Origin: Artemisia argyi
Taxonomy: Eukaryota; Streptophyta; Magnoliopsida; Asterales; Asteraceae
Direction: 5' to 3'
Assembly: GCA_030686995.1 (NCBI GenBank)
Contig: CM060703.1
Location: 112,250,361-112,314,360 of the forward strand
Length of the DNA stretch: 64,000 bases
Shown: positions 37,044 to 48,469 of the stretch, one piece after another
Position numbering within the stretch: position 1 is the stretch's first letter
Layout: each line of letters begins with the position of its first letter
Translations under genes and position numbers: made by a program
The notes under the pieces: model-generated
The model's database searches: none
The model's input: the letters and a program-made list of their open reading frames with translations, nothing else
What the model was told of the DNA's origin: nothing

Positions 37044-38308
37044 ATAGGTAGGATGGAATCTTACCACCTACACACCCCAACATATAACGACTGCATAAAC
37101 GGTTAAGAGAATACTTCTCTAACCATACAACCATCATCAACATGATATCACATACCATCTACCACAACATATAACAACAAACATCAATCAATGCAATAAT
37201 GGTCAAAAGTCCACATGTGTGATACCCTTATAATTATGTTCGCGACCATAGTTATAAGCCTATTCCACACACATTTTTACTTCCAAAACCACACATCTCA
37301 ATAATAACACACATATACCACATAGTACCTAATAAACATCACAATCCATGCTATCATACTTTCAAGTCCACTTGTTTTGTGACACATGTATAATTATGTT
37401 GGCCAGCATAATTATCTATGCCCCATTTCACAAGTGTACTCCCTCCTATGACAACACTTCACGCAAACAATCATCTCACATGGAACACGTAAACTCAATA
37501 ATCAAAATCACTCGGATAAGATCAATACAATATTCAGGAGTAATCGTGTTCCAACATGGCTCCAGACGGCAAAAGACAATATAAGAATTTCAAAACATGA
37601 CACAAAACAAAAGACGTCGCATAATGGCTCAAACTCCACTCTCGCACTTGCCTCCCTACTCAGATCGATTAAACTTACTACTTTCTACAGACTCTAGATC
37701 CGAATCCACACCATTCCATCCTAGCTCCCCTTCATCTTTACTCAACCACCCATTTCTGTTTCCTACATGTTGAGGTAGTCGACAACATGCAAAACCATCT
37801 CTATTTCGTTCTTCCAATTCCGTATGATTCACAAGTGCATACAAATCACGAGGTTTAGACTAAACCACCTCTCCTTTCTATGAGAAATGAGGACACTACC
37901 AAGGGTATTTGGTAATGGCTCCATCTCCAGAAGTCACCATGGTTACAAACCTTTCCACTTCTTCTCTACCAACATTTTCCATAACATCCTCTCCTTGTCC
38001 GAACATGGATACATGCTATCGGGGACTCGGATTCTGCGGTTAGTCCGCTTCATCCTACCACTTCTCTTGATAGCAAAATAATAGCCCAACGAAACTTCTT
38101 ACGCGAGGGAAGATGACGTACTAAAATCGATATATACAATACTACGTATAGGGTTTCAATAGGCGTCCAAAACTCGATAAAACAACTCATAAACTTAGGA
38201 AAAATATACGTATAAAATACCATATTTATACATAGGCCCTAAATGCAACTATATGAGGGACTTCTTGGTTATAGTCTAGTTTCAACCACCTACTTCTCTA
38301 TAACCAAG
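37044..38308 (-). other. T1 leader / 5' internal region, no readable gene
   Basis: Lies between T4 and the T1 primer site. Short ORFs (37656-37844, 37887-38081) carry no motif. By position it should hold the T1 leader and pre-gag or gag start, now unreadable. Confidence 0.5.
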
Positions 38309-38323
38309 GCTCTGATACCAATC
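38309..38323 (-). promoter_or_regulatory. T1 primer-binding site
   Basis: Sense-strand TGGTATCAGAGCC, three bases from the LTR; an exact match to the usual tRNA-iMet primer site. Confidence 0.85.
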
Positions 38324-39800
38324 TGTCACACCTCGCCAAGGCGGAAACACGAGTGAAACTTCATGGATATCATCACAACACCTGGTGTTTAAATAGAGAA
38401 TTTCTACATGTACAAAAGTAGAGCAAAGTACCAACACAAATTGTCGTAACAATACCCCAAAAGAAAATAATAAAATAGAACTCCAAAACAATTCATAAAT
38501 CCAAACATAGCTGATACACCACTTCCAATGCAACTAAGGTCTCATCTAATTACATCCTTCTATCTTATCCTTAGAAACCTCACCTAAAAATGATGCTTAA
38601 AACGTCAACATAATGTTGGTGAGATTCATAGGTTTAAGACACACACACAATAGGCAACCAGTTCACTGTGATTATAAAATATAGCTGGACAAATAAATAT
38701 AGTTATCATACAAACTACATGTAATCACAACCAACTAACACACATAAGGCAACCATTGGGACGGAACGTGCCCACCAATCCAATTTCCAATTCAACCATC
38801 AATTAGTTAGGACGGAACGTGTCCATCGATCCAATCTTATCATCAATTAGGTCGCATGCGCGAGCAACGGGATAAACATCCCCCAATTGAATTACACATT
38901 ATAATCACACAACATTATCATCACACATCATTATCATCACACGGCATTATCACCACATATAGTATTCACATGATAACATTATAAGTCCAAGATTTTAAAC
39001 CACACATAATCACAGGAACTCAAAATATTTATCACAAGCATTATTCCTATCCGAAGTTTAAAACAAAGTAAAAAGTGGGACTATGAACTCACCTCAAACA
39101 TTGCAGCTTCCACAAACACAAATCACAAATATATATCACACAAAATAAGTTCATGTTACACATGGCCAAGCTATAAGCTATAACCCATGTAATACGCATA
39201 TGATGGATTTCTAAGGTTCATATGACCCACCATGGATCGCCTAGACTCCATACTAACCATCACCAAACACTAATACTCACTAAATCCCTTGCACTTATAA
39301 AATCAGAAAACGTAGAATTTTAGGGTACATTCGCCCACATGAAATAATAACATTAAAAGCTCAAAAACTCACACCAAATATTTACCATATTCTCTTATAA
39401 GAATACAAGCTAATCCCAGAAGGCCATGGTCTATAAACACACACAAGTATCCTTTGAAAAATCAAACATAAAAACTATCCAGATTCGGATCTGATCGGAC
39501 ACCAAAAAGTTGTGATCAAACAAACCCACTTGTACAACTTTTTATCTCAAATCCTTCGCGTGATAGTCTAAGTACATATGAAACTTAACTCCTCCAGAAG
39601 GGATAACCTAAATCTCACTTTTTCATCCCTATCTCACTACCAAACTTATGACCTAATTCTGTCCCGGTTTTACAGCTTTGACACCTTAACTTGGAAAAAT
39701 CAAAAGACTAACTTCCGGACCTCGAAATCGATCGTGGCTGGACTTTTTGGAAAGCTCTTTCACTGAAATTCAATTTAGAATAAAAATTCGTGATCTAACT
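38324..39800 (-). repeat. T1 5' LTR, left segment before T5
   Basis: Starts TGTCACACCTCGCC. Runs to GATCTAACT at 39800, where T5 begins. Continues at 53791. The other T1 LTR shows the uninterrupted version. Holds a donor-like ACTCACCT at 39087-39094. Confidence 0.9.
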
Positions 39801-40002
39801 TGTAACACCCCCAAAATCATCACGTCAGCGGAAGACTTAAAATGTCAGCGGAAGACTTAAAATGTCATAGTGGTTCATATAATATGTCATGCATATAAAA
39901 AAAAAATTTGTTCCCCGTAAAAATGGTATTTAAATAACGTAACGTTCTTTTATTCAATTATTGATATTTACTAATCGCATGGGAAAATTACGGGAGGTTA
40001 CA
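39801..40002 (-). repeat. T5 3' LTR (left), 202 bp
   Basis: Holds a 20-base tandem duplication (GTCAGCGGAAGACTTAAAAT twice). Its first 35 bases resemble the start of the 3.7 kb T6 LTR. The other copy has one T fewer after the A10 run. Confidence 0.92.
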
Positions 40003-40657
40003 TTACCTACCTCTTACAGGGAATTCCGTCCCGAAATTCTAGTCTAAGATAGTTGCCAAAGGTGTTTAGGGAAAAGATGTGGGTACTTGGTGCGAATCTG
40101 GTTTTTGTGTTCCTTAGAAATCCTATATCTCAAGTATAACTTACTTACACCTCAGAGACAATTGTTCCCTTCATTGCATGATTCTTCCTAAATTAGACAT
40201 AGGTGATCAGGCTATGTATAATTTACGAGTAATAATGCAATGCTTGGACCAATCGACCCGTATGATGTCCGGTTTAGTTGTTGGTTCGTAGAGTTTATAA
40301 GTCAAACGGTTGATTTCCTAAATCAAAGTATGAGTGATTGCTCTAACTTAGTCAATACTAAAATGGTTCGTTGGTTTGGTGTTGAAATAGATTTTGGTCA
40401 TGTCATAAATGAAATGATAGCTAGAGTAGAGGGAGCGGATAATATGGAGTTCAGGAAGAACTAGATAGTACAATAGATGAGGAAGTGTCACAGCGAGTCG
40501 CTCATTGAACAGAAAGTAGACCTAAGTCATGAGAAAGACGAACACTTAAAGGTGACATCACTTAGTACCACAAAGTGCTTAAGGAAATTCGGACGGTTAG
40601 ATTCTAAACTTCATCAGTTTGTTGCGTTGTTGAGACCCTGGTGAGCTTCTCCAGCTT
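40003..40657 (-). pseudogene. T5 integrase-tail remnant and unassigned 3' region
   Basis: 40020-40110 aligns loosely with the last part of T3 integrase and its 3' untranslated sequence (the GAATTCCGTCCC and TGTGGGTACTTGGTGC blocks). The rest has no motif; the plus-strand ORF 40240-40464 looks accidental. RT, RNase H and the integrase core, expected between here and gag, are absent. Confidence 0.45.
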
Positions 40658-41864
40658 CTAGCATATACGCTCTCCCATGAGTGACCTCGATTTGTTGATC
40701 TTAGTTTTGGGACATTGGTTTCTATAGTGTCCTTGATCTCCATATCCAAAACATGTAATCATAGTTTGGCCCTTACAGTCTCTGGCAAGGTTTCCTGGTT
40801 TTTGACAGTTGTAGCACTTAGCAGGGCAAGGACTCGAGTGATGATACTTACATCGACTACATAGTGGTTGGGTCCCCGCACAACCTTTGCCTTGTGCTTG
40901 TGTTGCCACATATCCTATTGCAGCCCCTTGTTTCCTATTCTGTTGTTGATGGCGATTAGCATTATGGTTTTGGATGTTATTATAACCTCCCTGGTTATTT
41001 TTCCATTTTCCGTTGTTGTTGCGAGGTTTGTTGTTGCGGTGATTGCTGGTGTTGCCATGATGGTTGTTGTTGTGGTGATGGGTGATTCTTTTATTATCGA
41101 GTTTCCTCTTGAGCTCATTGCATTTGACATCTTGGTCCAATAGCCTCTTAAGCAAGTTTCATTGCTGCTTCCAGGGTTGGCGGGTTTGATGAGGTGACAT
41201 CTCCTTCAATGCTCCTAGGGAGTCCTTCGACGTACTTCTCCAAGGTTTTCTCAAGGTCAGGCACCATCGATGGGCATAGTATCTTAAGTTCCTGAAACCT
41301 TCGGTTGTAAGTTCTCAGATCGATTTCCTTTACAACCAACACATAGAACTCATCCTCAAGCTTCCTTAATTCCGAATGAGGACAATACTTCTTTAATATC
41401 TTGGTCTTGAATTCAGTCCATGAGAGTTGATATGCTGTCGTTGCTCCTAGAGTCTGAACAGTAGTATTTCACCAAGATAGGGCATCTTGCACTGGAGTTC
41501 CCGTTGCGAAGCTAACTTCATTGTTTTCTAAGCATCTACTTCTTTGGAAGATCGTTTCACATCGCTCAAACCATTGGGCTAATTCAGATATCCCTTCGGT
41601 ACCTTTGAAGTATGTGGGTTGGCATGCTATAAAGTCCTTATAGGTGTAGTAACGAGGTGCGGGTGTCGCGTTTCCAGCCATTTGTGTGCCAGTATCTCTT
41701 TGGCGGGCTTGTTCGGTTAAGACGGTATTGACATCATCAGCAATTTCTTGCTGTATCGCTGCTGAGGTCATAACTTTGGGGTTTGTTGGTATAGTGGTTG
41801 TGGTTGTTCTTCTAGTTCTAGCCATGTTGCTCATGTCGGAAGGACAAACATAAATCGATGTCAT
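40658..41864 (-). pseudogene. T5 gag, degenerate
   Basis: Starts at MARTRRTTTTTIPTN, inside the frame opening at 41864. Capsid pieces: PTYFKGTEGISELAQWFERC, then after frame breaks near 41469 and 41342 TYNRRFQELKILCPSMVPD and KYVEGLPRSIEGDV, then an Asn/His-rich stretch and zinc knuckles. Both knuckles are damaged: CYNCQKPGNLARDC has Asn for His, and CFGYGDQGHYRNQC has Tyr for the second Cys. RNA binding should fail. It is close in order to T3 gag. Confidence 0.82.
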
Positions 41865-41875
41865 TACAACATCTA

Positions 41876-42237
41876 TTAATACTTGTTTGAATGTTTACAA
41901 AACATCATATGACAAGATTCCTTATTAATAGAATATTGGTTTGTTAAGCTGACAAGTCTCAGATCCATGGTTTTCCTAAGGTTTTGTCCATACGGTTTTG
42001 GGAGTTCTTGAATGACAGTGGTTATAGTTTCGATGGTTTGATCTCTTGCTCTTTCCCTAGCTAGGGATTCTTGTAAGGCTTGCCTAAGATACACATTCTC
42101 CATGTCAATCCTCTCAATTTCACGGTCCAGGCTCCCATCATTATTTCTGTTGAAGAGTTGACTCCGCACAATGCTCCTATAAACTCCATTGATTCCCAAA
42201 ACTGAGTATCCATCTGTTCAAATACAGCCTTCATAGC
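41876..42237 (-). pseudogene. T5 pre-gag ORF1, C-terminal coiled-coil part
   Basis: Minus-strand reading just left of T6 gives FEQMDTQFWESMEF, then after a shift DREIERIDMENVYLRQALQ and ESLARERARDQTIETITTV, a charged heptad-rich segment like the C-terminus of T3 ORF1. The frame next to T6 resumes exactly on the far side at 52174, with the TAACT duplication counted once. Gag follows to the left, as in T3. Confidence 0.6.
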
Positions 42238-42865
42238 TAACTTGTAACACCCCCAAAATCGGGTCCAGCGGAAGCATACGTGTATCTGGGGTGTAACTCA
42301 ATTGATATCACGACACAAGTACAAAAATGGTTTTCACTTCAATTATATAGAATAAAATAGTTAAGTCGTAAATGTTGAATTTACATTTTAAAAGTAGTGC
42401 GGAAGTAGGCCCTTAAAAATGGTTTAAAACGGTCCCCATATAACTAATCAGAGTCTTCTATGACCATGCCATGCCCTGCCAAAACCTCCTGTAGCGTGCC
42501 ATAACTTAAAACCTGAAAATACATGCTAAAGTGTCAACACGAGGTTGGTGAGTTCATAGAGTTTGTTTAACAAGTAAAGCCTATAGAGAAAAGATCGCCC
42601 AGCAAAGGCATCGTAAATCCACTCAGTCGCAAGTCCCGCCATAAGAGACTTGTAACCTGTGTGTTTACAACCCACTGCCAAAAGTATTAAAGTCTATGTG
42701 AACAAAAGTAATATTAGTATCCAATTTCCCAGATAAATATGGCAAAACGGCTATATAAATAATTCATTCAATGAGATCATATGATAAATCAGTCAAGCGG
42801 GAAAACCCGTAATAAGGTTGATGCAAAGGCATCGAACTTCAGTCAAGAAATGAAACAGTAATATT

Positions 42866-43137
42866 ACGTTTGACATCACAGCCAAGTGGGGAATACCACA
42901 ATACGTTTGACATCACAGCCAAGTGGGGAATACCACAATATTACAATGAACATATAGGTCAATCAAGTAGGGAAACAGCAATACTACGTTTGACATCACA
43001 GCCAAGTGGGGAATACCACAATATTACGTTTGACATCACAGCCAAGTGGGGAATACCACGATACGTTTGACATCACAGCCAAGTGGGGAATACCACAATA
43101 TTACGTTTGACATCACAGCCAAGTGGGGAATACCACA
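42866..43137. repeat. Six-copy ~37-base repeat in T6 3' LTR
   Basis: Units begin at 42866, 42903, 42986, 43026, 43063 and 43103, core ACGTTTGACATCACAGCCAA then GTGGGGAATACCAC. One 46-base spacer interrupts after unit 2. Repeated in the other LTR at 49093-49364. Confidence 0.93.
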
Positions 43138-43192
43138 GTATTACAATGGACATATAAGAACAATTGAGGACTATGAGGTCATATAAACAAAG

Positions 43193-43297
43193 CTGACAAT
43201 GTCGCCAGGTAAAATAATACTGACAATGTCGCCAGAGATCTAATACTGACAATGTCGCCAGAGATCTAATACTGACAATGTCGCCAGAGATCTAATA
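43193..43297. repeat. Four-copy ~26-base repeat in T6 3' LTR
   Basis: Core CTGACAATGTCGCCAG with AGATCTAATA linkers. Same in the other LTR at 49420-49524. Confidence 0.92.
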
Positions 43298-45100
43298 AGT
43301 ACTAAAGTTTAAGAGACAAGTCACATGAGAAACAAGTAATCAAGCATACCAATGAAATGTAGGAAATCAACCATATATATAGATAAAGCTGGAAATATTT
43401 GAGTAATCAACCAGGTAAAACAAGTAATGCGTTTTAAGTAAAACGAGCATGTATTCTCCCCCAAAGAGTTTACCAAAACAATTGAAAAAGTAGGGGCTAT
43501 GACTCACCTGGTGCGATAGCAATGACGACAAGAATGGATACACGGAAAATGAGGCACGATCTCTAACCGCAACCTAATATGAGTAATAACGATCTACCTT
43601 AGATCACGACATAATGAAATGAATGCACGTGCACATGATGCCTATACCACTCGTAACTTGGAAACACTAGTTATTGTCAAAGTAAAATAGTTTCCATACT
43701 TAGGAAAAATAAGTCCAATAGGAGTTATAAAAACTTGTCGTAGTATATCGTATAAAAATGTTAGTGTTATATTCCTCGTTTTTGAAAACCTTGTAACAAT
43801 ATCTAGAAGTCGCGTCATTTAACCTTTGGCGATACGGGTCTCGATCGATGAGAAAATCGACTCTTATTGTTGTTACTTGAAAGTATTATGTTCAACACTT
43901 AGAAAATTTCATTATAGTAAAAGCTGTCAAAAATATATAGTTTATCGGGTATATAGATGAGGTCGTAGTTTATTCGTTATAAGTCTATTCGACGAACGGC
44001 CAATTGATTTGAAAAGCTTGCTGGAAGGTCTTGATTTCATAAAACTACGGCTCGGACTCAAACTGATCCGATCATAAAGAAAAACAGCCGAGAAAGTGGT
44101 GTCTCGCAAAGACAGTTTTACGGCAAAATAATAATAGAAAAGCTGATGGAAATTTGTAAAAATCGTCTAAGTTCAAACGCTTGTATCTTTTTCGTTATAA
44201 GCTCGTTTTCTACGCTCTTTATATCCCCGGAATCGTGGGATGGCATACTAATATATTTTTGATAAATCGGGACGGCTAAATCAAGTTTTAGGCCTCGAAA
44301 CAGTCCATGAAAATCGTGGGACAGCAAGGTATTTTTCAGAAAATAGTTTTCGTCGTTAAAATTGAAAATAGTATATCTTTTTCGTCGTAACTCGGATTTT
44401 ATCCCCGTTTTCGGCCATAGTTCCGTATCGGAATGTATTTTCTAAATCTTTGGTCAAATATTACCCACAACCTACTGAGTTGGCCACGTTTTCAAAATAA
44501 GGACAGCCACTTTTCTATTAGTGCCAAAAATGAGTTTTCTAGTTTGTAACTTGTCCCAAAACCAATCAAACCACTTTCAATCACCACAAAACTAGTCTAA
44601 TCCTACCATACACCTTCTTAGGGTGTCATGGGTTCCTAAACATCATAAACCAAGTGGATCTAACAAGGATCTAACTATAATCACTTTCTAGGCTTCAAAA
44701 GTTATAAGTTTGTAAAATAAAGTGGTATAAGCTATCAAATGCATAAGATCTTGTATAAAAACCATATGAACATAATAAGAACTTGATAAAATTAAGAAAA
44801 TTAGTTTGACATACTTACTTTGAATGATTTAGGTGTTTGGATGAAGAAAACCTTATGATCCTTGAGTTTTTATTCCAAAACCTTAACTAGATTATAACTA
44901 AGACTTGATTGAGCACTTGATTCTTGAAATAAAATGATTTCTTCTTCTTGTTCTTAATATGGCCGAATATAGGAGATGAAAATGGAGAGAATATGTAGCT
45001 AGTTTGCTTGTACCAAATGAGAAATGAAAGTATTAGATTAGTTGTAGATATTTTTCCTAGGATGGCATGATGGTAATTTAGTGGTCAAGTGGAAGAAAAA

Positions 45101-45122
45101 GAGGGGGGGGGGGGGGGGGGGG
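45101..45122. repeat. Poly-G tract (G20) in T6 3' LTR
   Basis: G20 here against G8 at 51330-51337 in the sister LTR: a 12-base change since insertion, or an assembly or sequencing artefact. Confidence 0.85.
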
Positions 45123-45754
45123 CTGGCGTGAAATGAGGAGAGGAGAAGAATATGTTGGAGCTTTTTAATGGTCTTGTCCCCTAGCTCAAGTATTGTTAGC
45201 TTAATTGGTGCATTGGGTGTTATCGGGTACCGAGTTAACTAAAAATAAATCGTGACGAGTTGAAGTAAAATATGATGAAGTTAATTGGGACATAATAAAG
45301 TCATAAAACTTGTAAAAATATGTTGGGTACAAGTATTGAGTGTTTGGGTGATTATCGTTTAATTTCTACGAAAACTGTCGTAATTATATTAGGCGTACGA
45401 TACGAAATAAATAAATTTCCAAAATACCGGGTAAATGAATAATATAATTTTTATATTATTATTATGAGTATAAAAATGTATTGGGATCATAGTCGGGAGT
45501 GTCGGACGTGTTAGCCACATTATAGTTCGCGTATTAGTGTTTATTTAAAATAAACATACGTAAATCGTTACTTATACCAAAAGTATTAATTTAATTATCC
45601 TACGAGTGGAATAGTATGCAAGTGCCACAATGATAATATGAAGACTATTTCTAGTCCATACGAAGTGTCCCAATGATAATGCATGAATTCGCTCCTGAAC
45701 CAATACGGTTACGCGAATTTTGAATACCCGTAAACTAAGTTTACGATGAAATGA

Positions 45755-45912
45755 GTAATGCACGTGAATAGTGGTTTTCTCTCGGAAATGAATAGTGTCA
45801 AGTGAATAGTAAAATTTCCGAATGTTTCTCGAAATGTCAAATTGACCTCAAAAACGATGAATAGTGATCGATGAATAGTAAATGGTGAATAGTAACTTGT
45901 GAATAGTAAATT
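45755..45912. repeat. TGAATAGT array in T6 3' LTR, seven copies
   Basis: Seven TGAATAGT units; the sister LTR has the same at about 51982-52127. Homologous to the T3 array. Confidence 0.75.
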
Positions 45913-45953
45913 GTCAAGGTTTGGAAAATGACCGGAAATTACGAGTTGTGACA

Positions 45954-46760
45954 GTCTTCCCTTCTAACAGGAACTTCGTCCCGAAGTTCAGTTTTGGTTG
46001 GTCTCTGAAGTATATTGGTGAAAAGATGATAATAATTGAGAATTCCAGCGAACTTCCACGATAGGAATTCGACTCCGCTTCAACCGTTTGACCTAACAGT
46101 CCATGATTTCTAGTTGGTTCTCTTACCAAGTTTACGTTTGTCTTTGGGTTGGATTCCTTTCCAAATGGGACCATAAGTGACTAATCTGAAAGTCATTTCC
46201 TGGGATTTGAATAGGTGAACCATAGTTGTGTAATCCGGCTGTTCTCTAACAAGGCTCAAGTCTGATGGCCACTAAACCTACTCTGTCAGAAATATTACGT
46301 GGTCCAGTGTATATCGGGTTCAACTTTCCCAGTTTTCTGAATGATATCATGCCTTTCCTAGGCAGAACTTTCAACATGATCTGGCTACCAACTTGAAGTT
46401 TTAATGGTTTACAACTTATAGAATTTGTAATTGCTTCTTGACTTGTAGGAAATTTCTGGTTATTTCATGAATGCCTACTAGACTAGTGAGTTAGGATTTT
46501 CCAATTTCAATTCGTCAACGGATAGGGGCACTTCGACCATAGAGTGCTTTAAATGGTATAGTCTCTAGGCTCGTGTGGTAACTATGGTTATAAAGGAATC
46601 TGATTTATGGAAAATGGTTAGTCCAACCATTTCTAGAGTCAATCACACCCGATTTGGGCATATCTCCCTATGTTTAAATCAATCTCAAATTCTGACCATT
46701 GGTCTACAAATGATAGGTGGTGTGGTTCCAAAGAGATCTTAATGAAATCGCTAGGAGTTG
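45954..46760 (-). pseudogene. T6 integrase remnant
   Basis: Nucleotide-level similarity to T3 integrase in order: the tail near 46040-46130, the GPF-region block near 46300-46410, and the core near 46500-46760 (compare 14470-14700). No frame stays open for more than about 40 codons and no catalytic triad can be placed. A purine tract (AGAAGGGAAGAC on the sense strand) adjoins the LTR and could still prime synthesis. Confidence 0.65.
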
Positions 46761-48454
46761 AGGTGAATTAAATTCCTTTATTAGGAATAATTGAAATGGG
46801 TATCATGAATCTTGTTTTGAAAGACTTACAGGGTTAAATCCGTAAAAGGGTGTTGTTGAAAATAATAGATTAGGATAAGGTTGGGATCCTCCGCAGGATG
46901 CCAGGAATTGAGTCTTTCTCCACCTACGGTGCTTAGTCTCCATTACTAAGATTTTCCTCAAGTTCTATGTCATTAAATCACAAAATCCTAAAGGTATAAG
47001 TGATGTATTATAGTGATTGATTTTCAAAGTTTGTTTTGAGAATGTGTTTTGTTCATAAACCTTCCTTGAATAAATAAATTTACAAGTTTAAGCAAACGGC
47101 TTTTTAGGTAACATCCTTCTTGATGTTTCAAAATTTAGTAGTTATACCATATAGGAAAATTTTCAACATACAGTGGATAATATGGTTTACCAAAGATCGA
47201 TGTTTAAAATTTTGTAACATTCTATAGTTTTGTAAAAGATTAGCCAAAAGGAATTTGCTTGTCAAAGTAAGTACATCAGAAAAGTATTTCTTACAAGATA
47301 TATGTTTTGTATAACGGTAGTTTGGAGAAAATCCATTTAAAAGTGAAAATATTAAGAGGATAAAATAGTCAGGTATGTATATCTGCACAAAGGCATAGGT
47401 GTCTAACACGTTCGAATAAAGTCTATTGGTGAGGACATGTTCAATTTATAGTCTCGGTTAAAAGGTTGGATTTATCTCTATGGCGTTGCTTAGTGAGCAC
47501 TCGTATCGAAACGAATCTTTATAATTTAGTTAAGCCAATACTTTCCAGATGATGGAATTTTTGGTGATTAGGCCAGTGATAGTGGTTCGAATAGTTTTGT
47601 GATATCTTGGGATTTCTGTTGAGTTTTGAATGGTCTTACTGTACCGAGGGATCCTCCTCATAGAAGGTATGGAAAGTCTTTCCTAGGGAGGCCATTGATA
47701 ATATCCACTTATCAATATTGGTAGTAGTGAGTGATGGTGAGAAGGGAAGAGACTGTGACAAGTGCGACAAAACGAGATTGTGATAAAAGAAAATGTAAGT
47801 GCATTGTGTATAAATATGAAGATTCATGAAATAAAATGACTAGTTGACAAGCTTCCAATCGGTGGTTCACGAAGTGATGAAAAGTAGGAATATTATGACA
47901 ACGAGAGTATACACACACGTAAATGAAGCATTTGGAAAATGAGTTGAGAATTCAATCCAGACATAATCTTATTATAACCATTCTCAGTGTTGCAAAATTC
48001 ATCTCTGAGTCAGACATAGGTGGTCAGCCTATATCTCACTATCCCGGGTTGAATATAGATGACCAGTCTATATTCCACCGAGGTTCCATGAATTTTGAAA
48101 TACTCAGTTCAGTTATACTAATACCATGTCCTTCCCAATACCAAGACGTTCAGAAAGACTAAGGCAGGTGACCAAACTCGAGGTCGAATGATGAAACTAT
48201 GCAGGGAGAAACATAACAGGGTGACATATATGATACGTGAACATGCTTATATGAAAGACAATGATAGAAATCAACTAGAATAAGTGAGTATAATATACCA
48301 GATAATGAGACACAAATCTCATCACCTAAGTCAGCAACAAACCACAAGTGAGGCATCATCTTGGCAGGCAGGCACGTGACGGTCATAGGGTTAAGTTTTT
48401 CGTAAAAGTAGCTATAGTCTAGGTTTTAAAAACACTTAGTTCGCTATAGCTAAA
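46761..48454 (-). other. T6 interior without recognisable gene
   Basis: AT-rich; ORFs of 63-93 codons (47128-47409, 47636-47827, 47712-47918, 48159-48386) share no motif with gag or pol. Probably leader plus decayed sequence. Packaging signals needed for transfer may lie at the right end. Confidence 0.55.
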
Positions 48455-48469
48455 GCTCTGATACCAATC
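48455..48469 (-). promoter_or_regulatory. T6 primer-binding site
   Basis: Sense-strand TGGTATCAGAGC, exact match to the usual tRNA-iMet primer site, three bases from the LTR. Intact despite the loss of genes. Confidence 0.9.

Larger units (their letters stand above)
42243..45953 (-). repeat. T6 3' LTR (left), 3711 bp
   Basis: Starts TGTAACACCCCCAAAATCGG, ends GAGTTGTGACA. Contains two tandem arrays, a donor-like site at 43502-43509, a poly-G tract and a TGAATAGT array. Its right half is clearly related to T3 LTRs, for example the block around 45590-45760 against 13475-13640. Confidence 0.96.

Noticed and set aside
40240..40464. 74-codon plus ORF in T5
   Set aside because: Antisense to the element and lacks family features.
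42866..43137. Regular ~37-base repeats with spacers, CRISPR-like at first sight
   Set aside because: They lie in a plant retrotransposon LTR, are duplicated in the sister LTR, spacers are mostly 0-3 bases with one of 46, and there are no cas genes.
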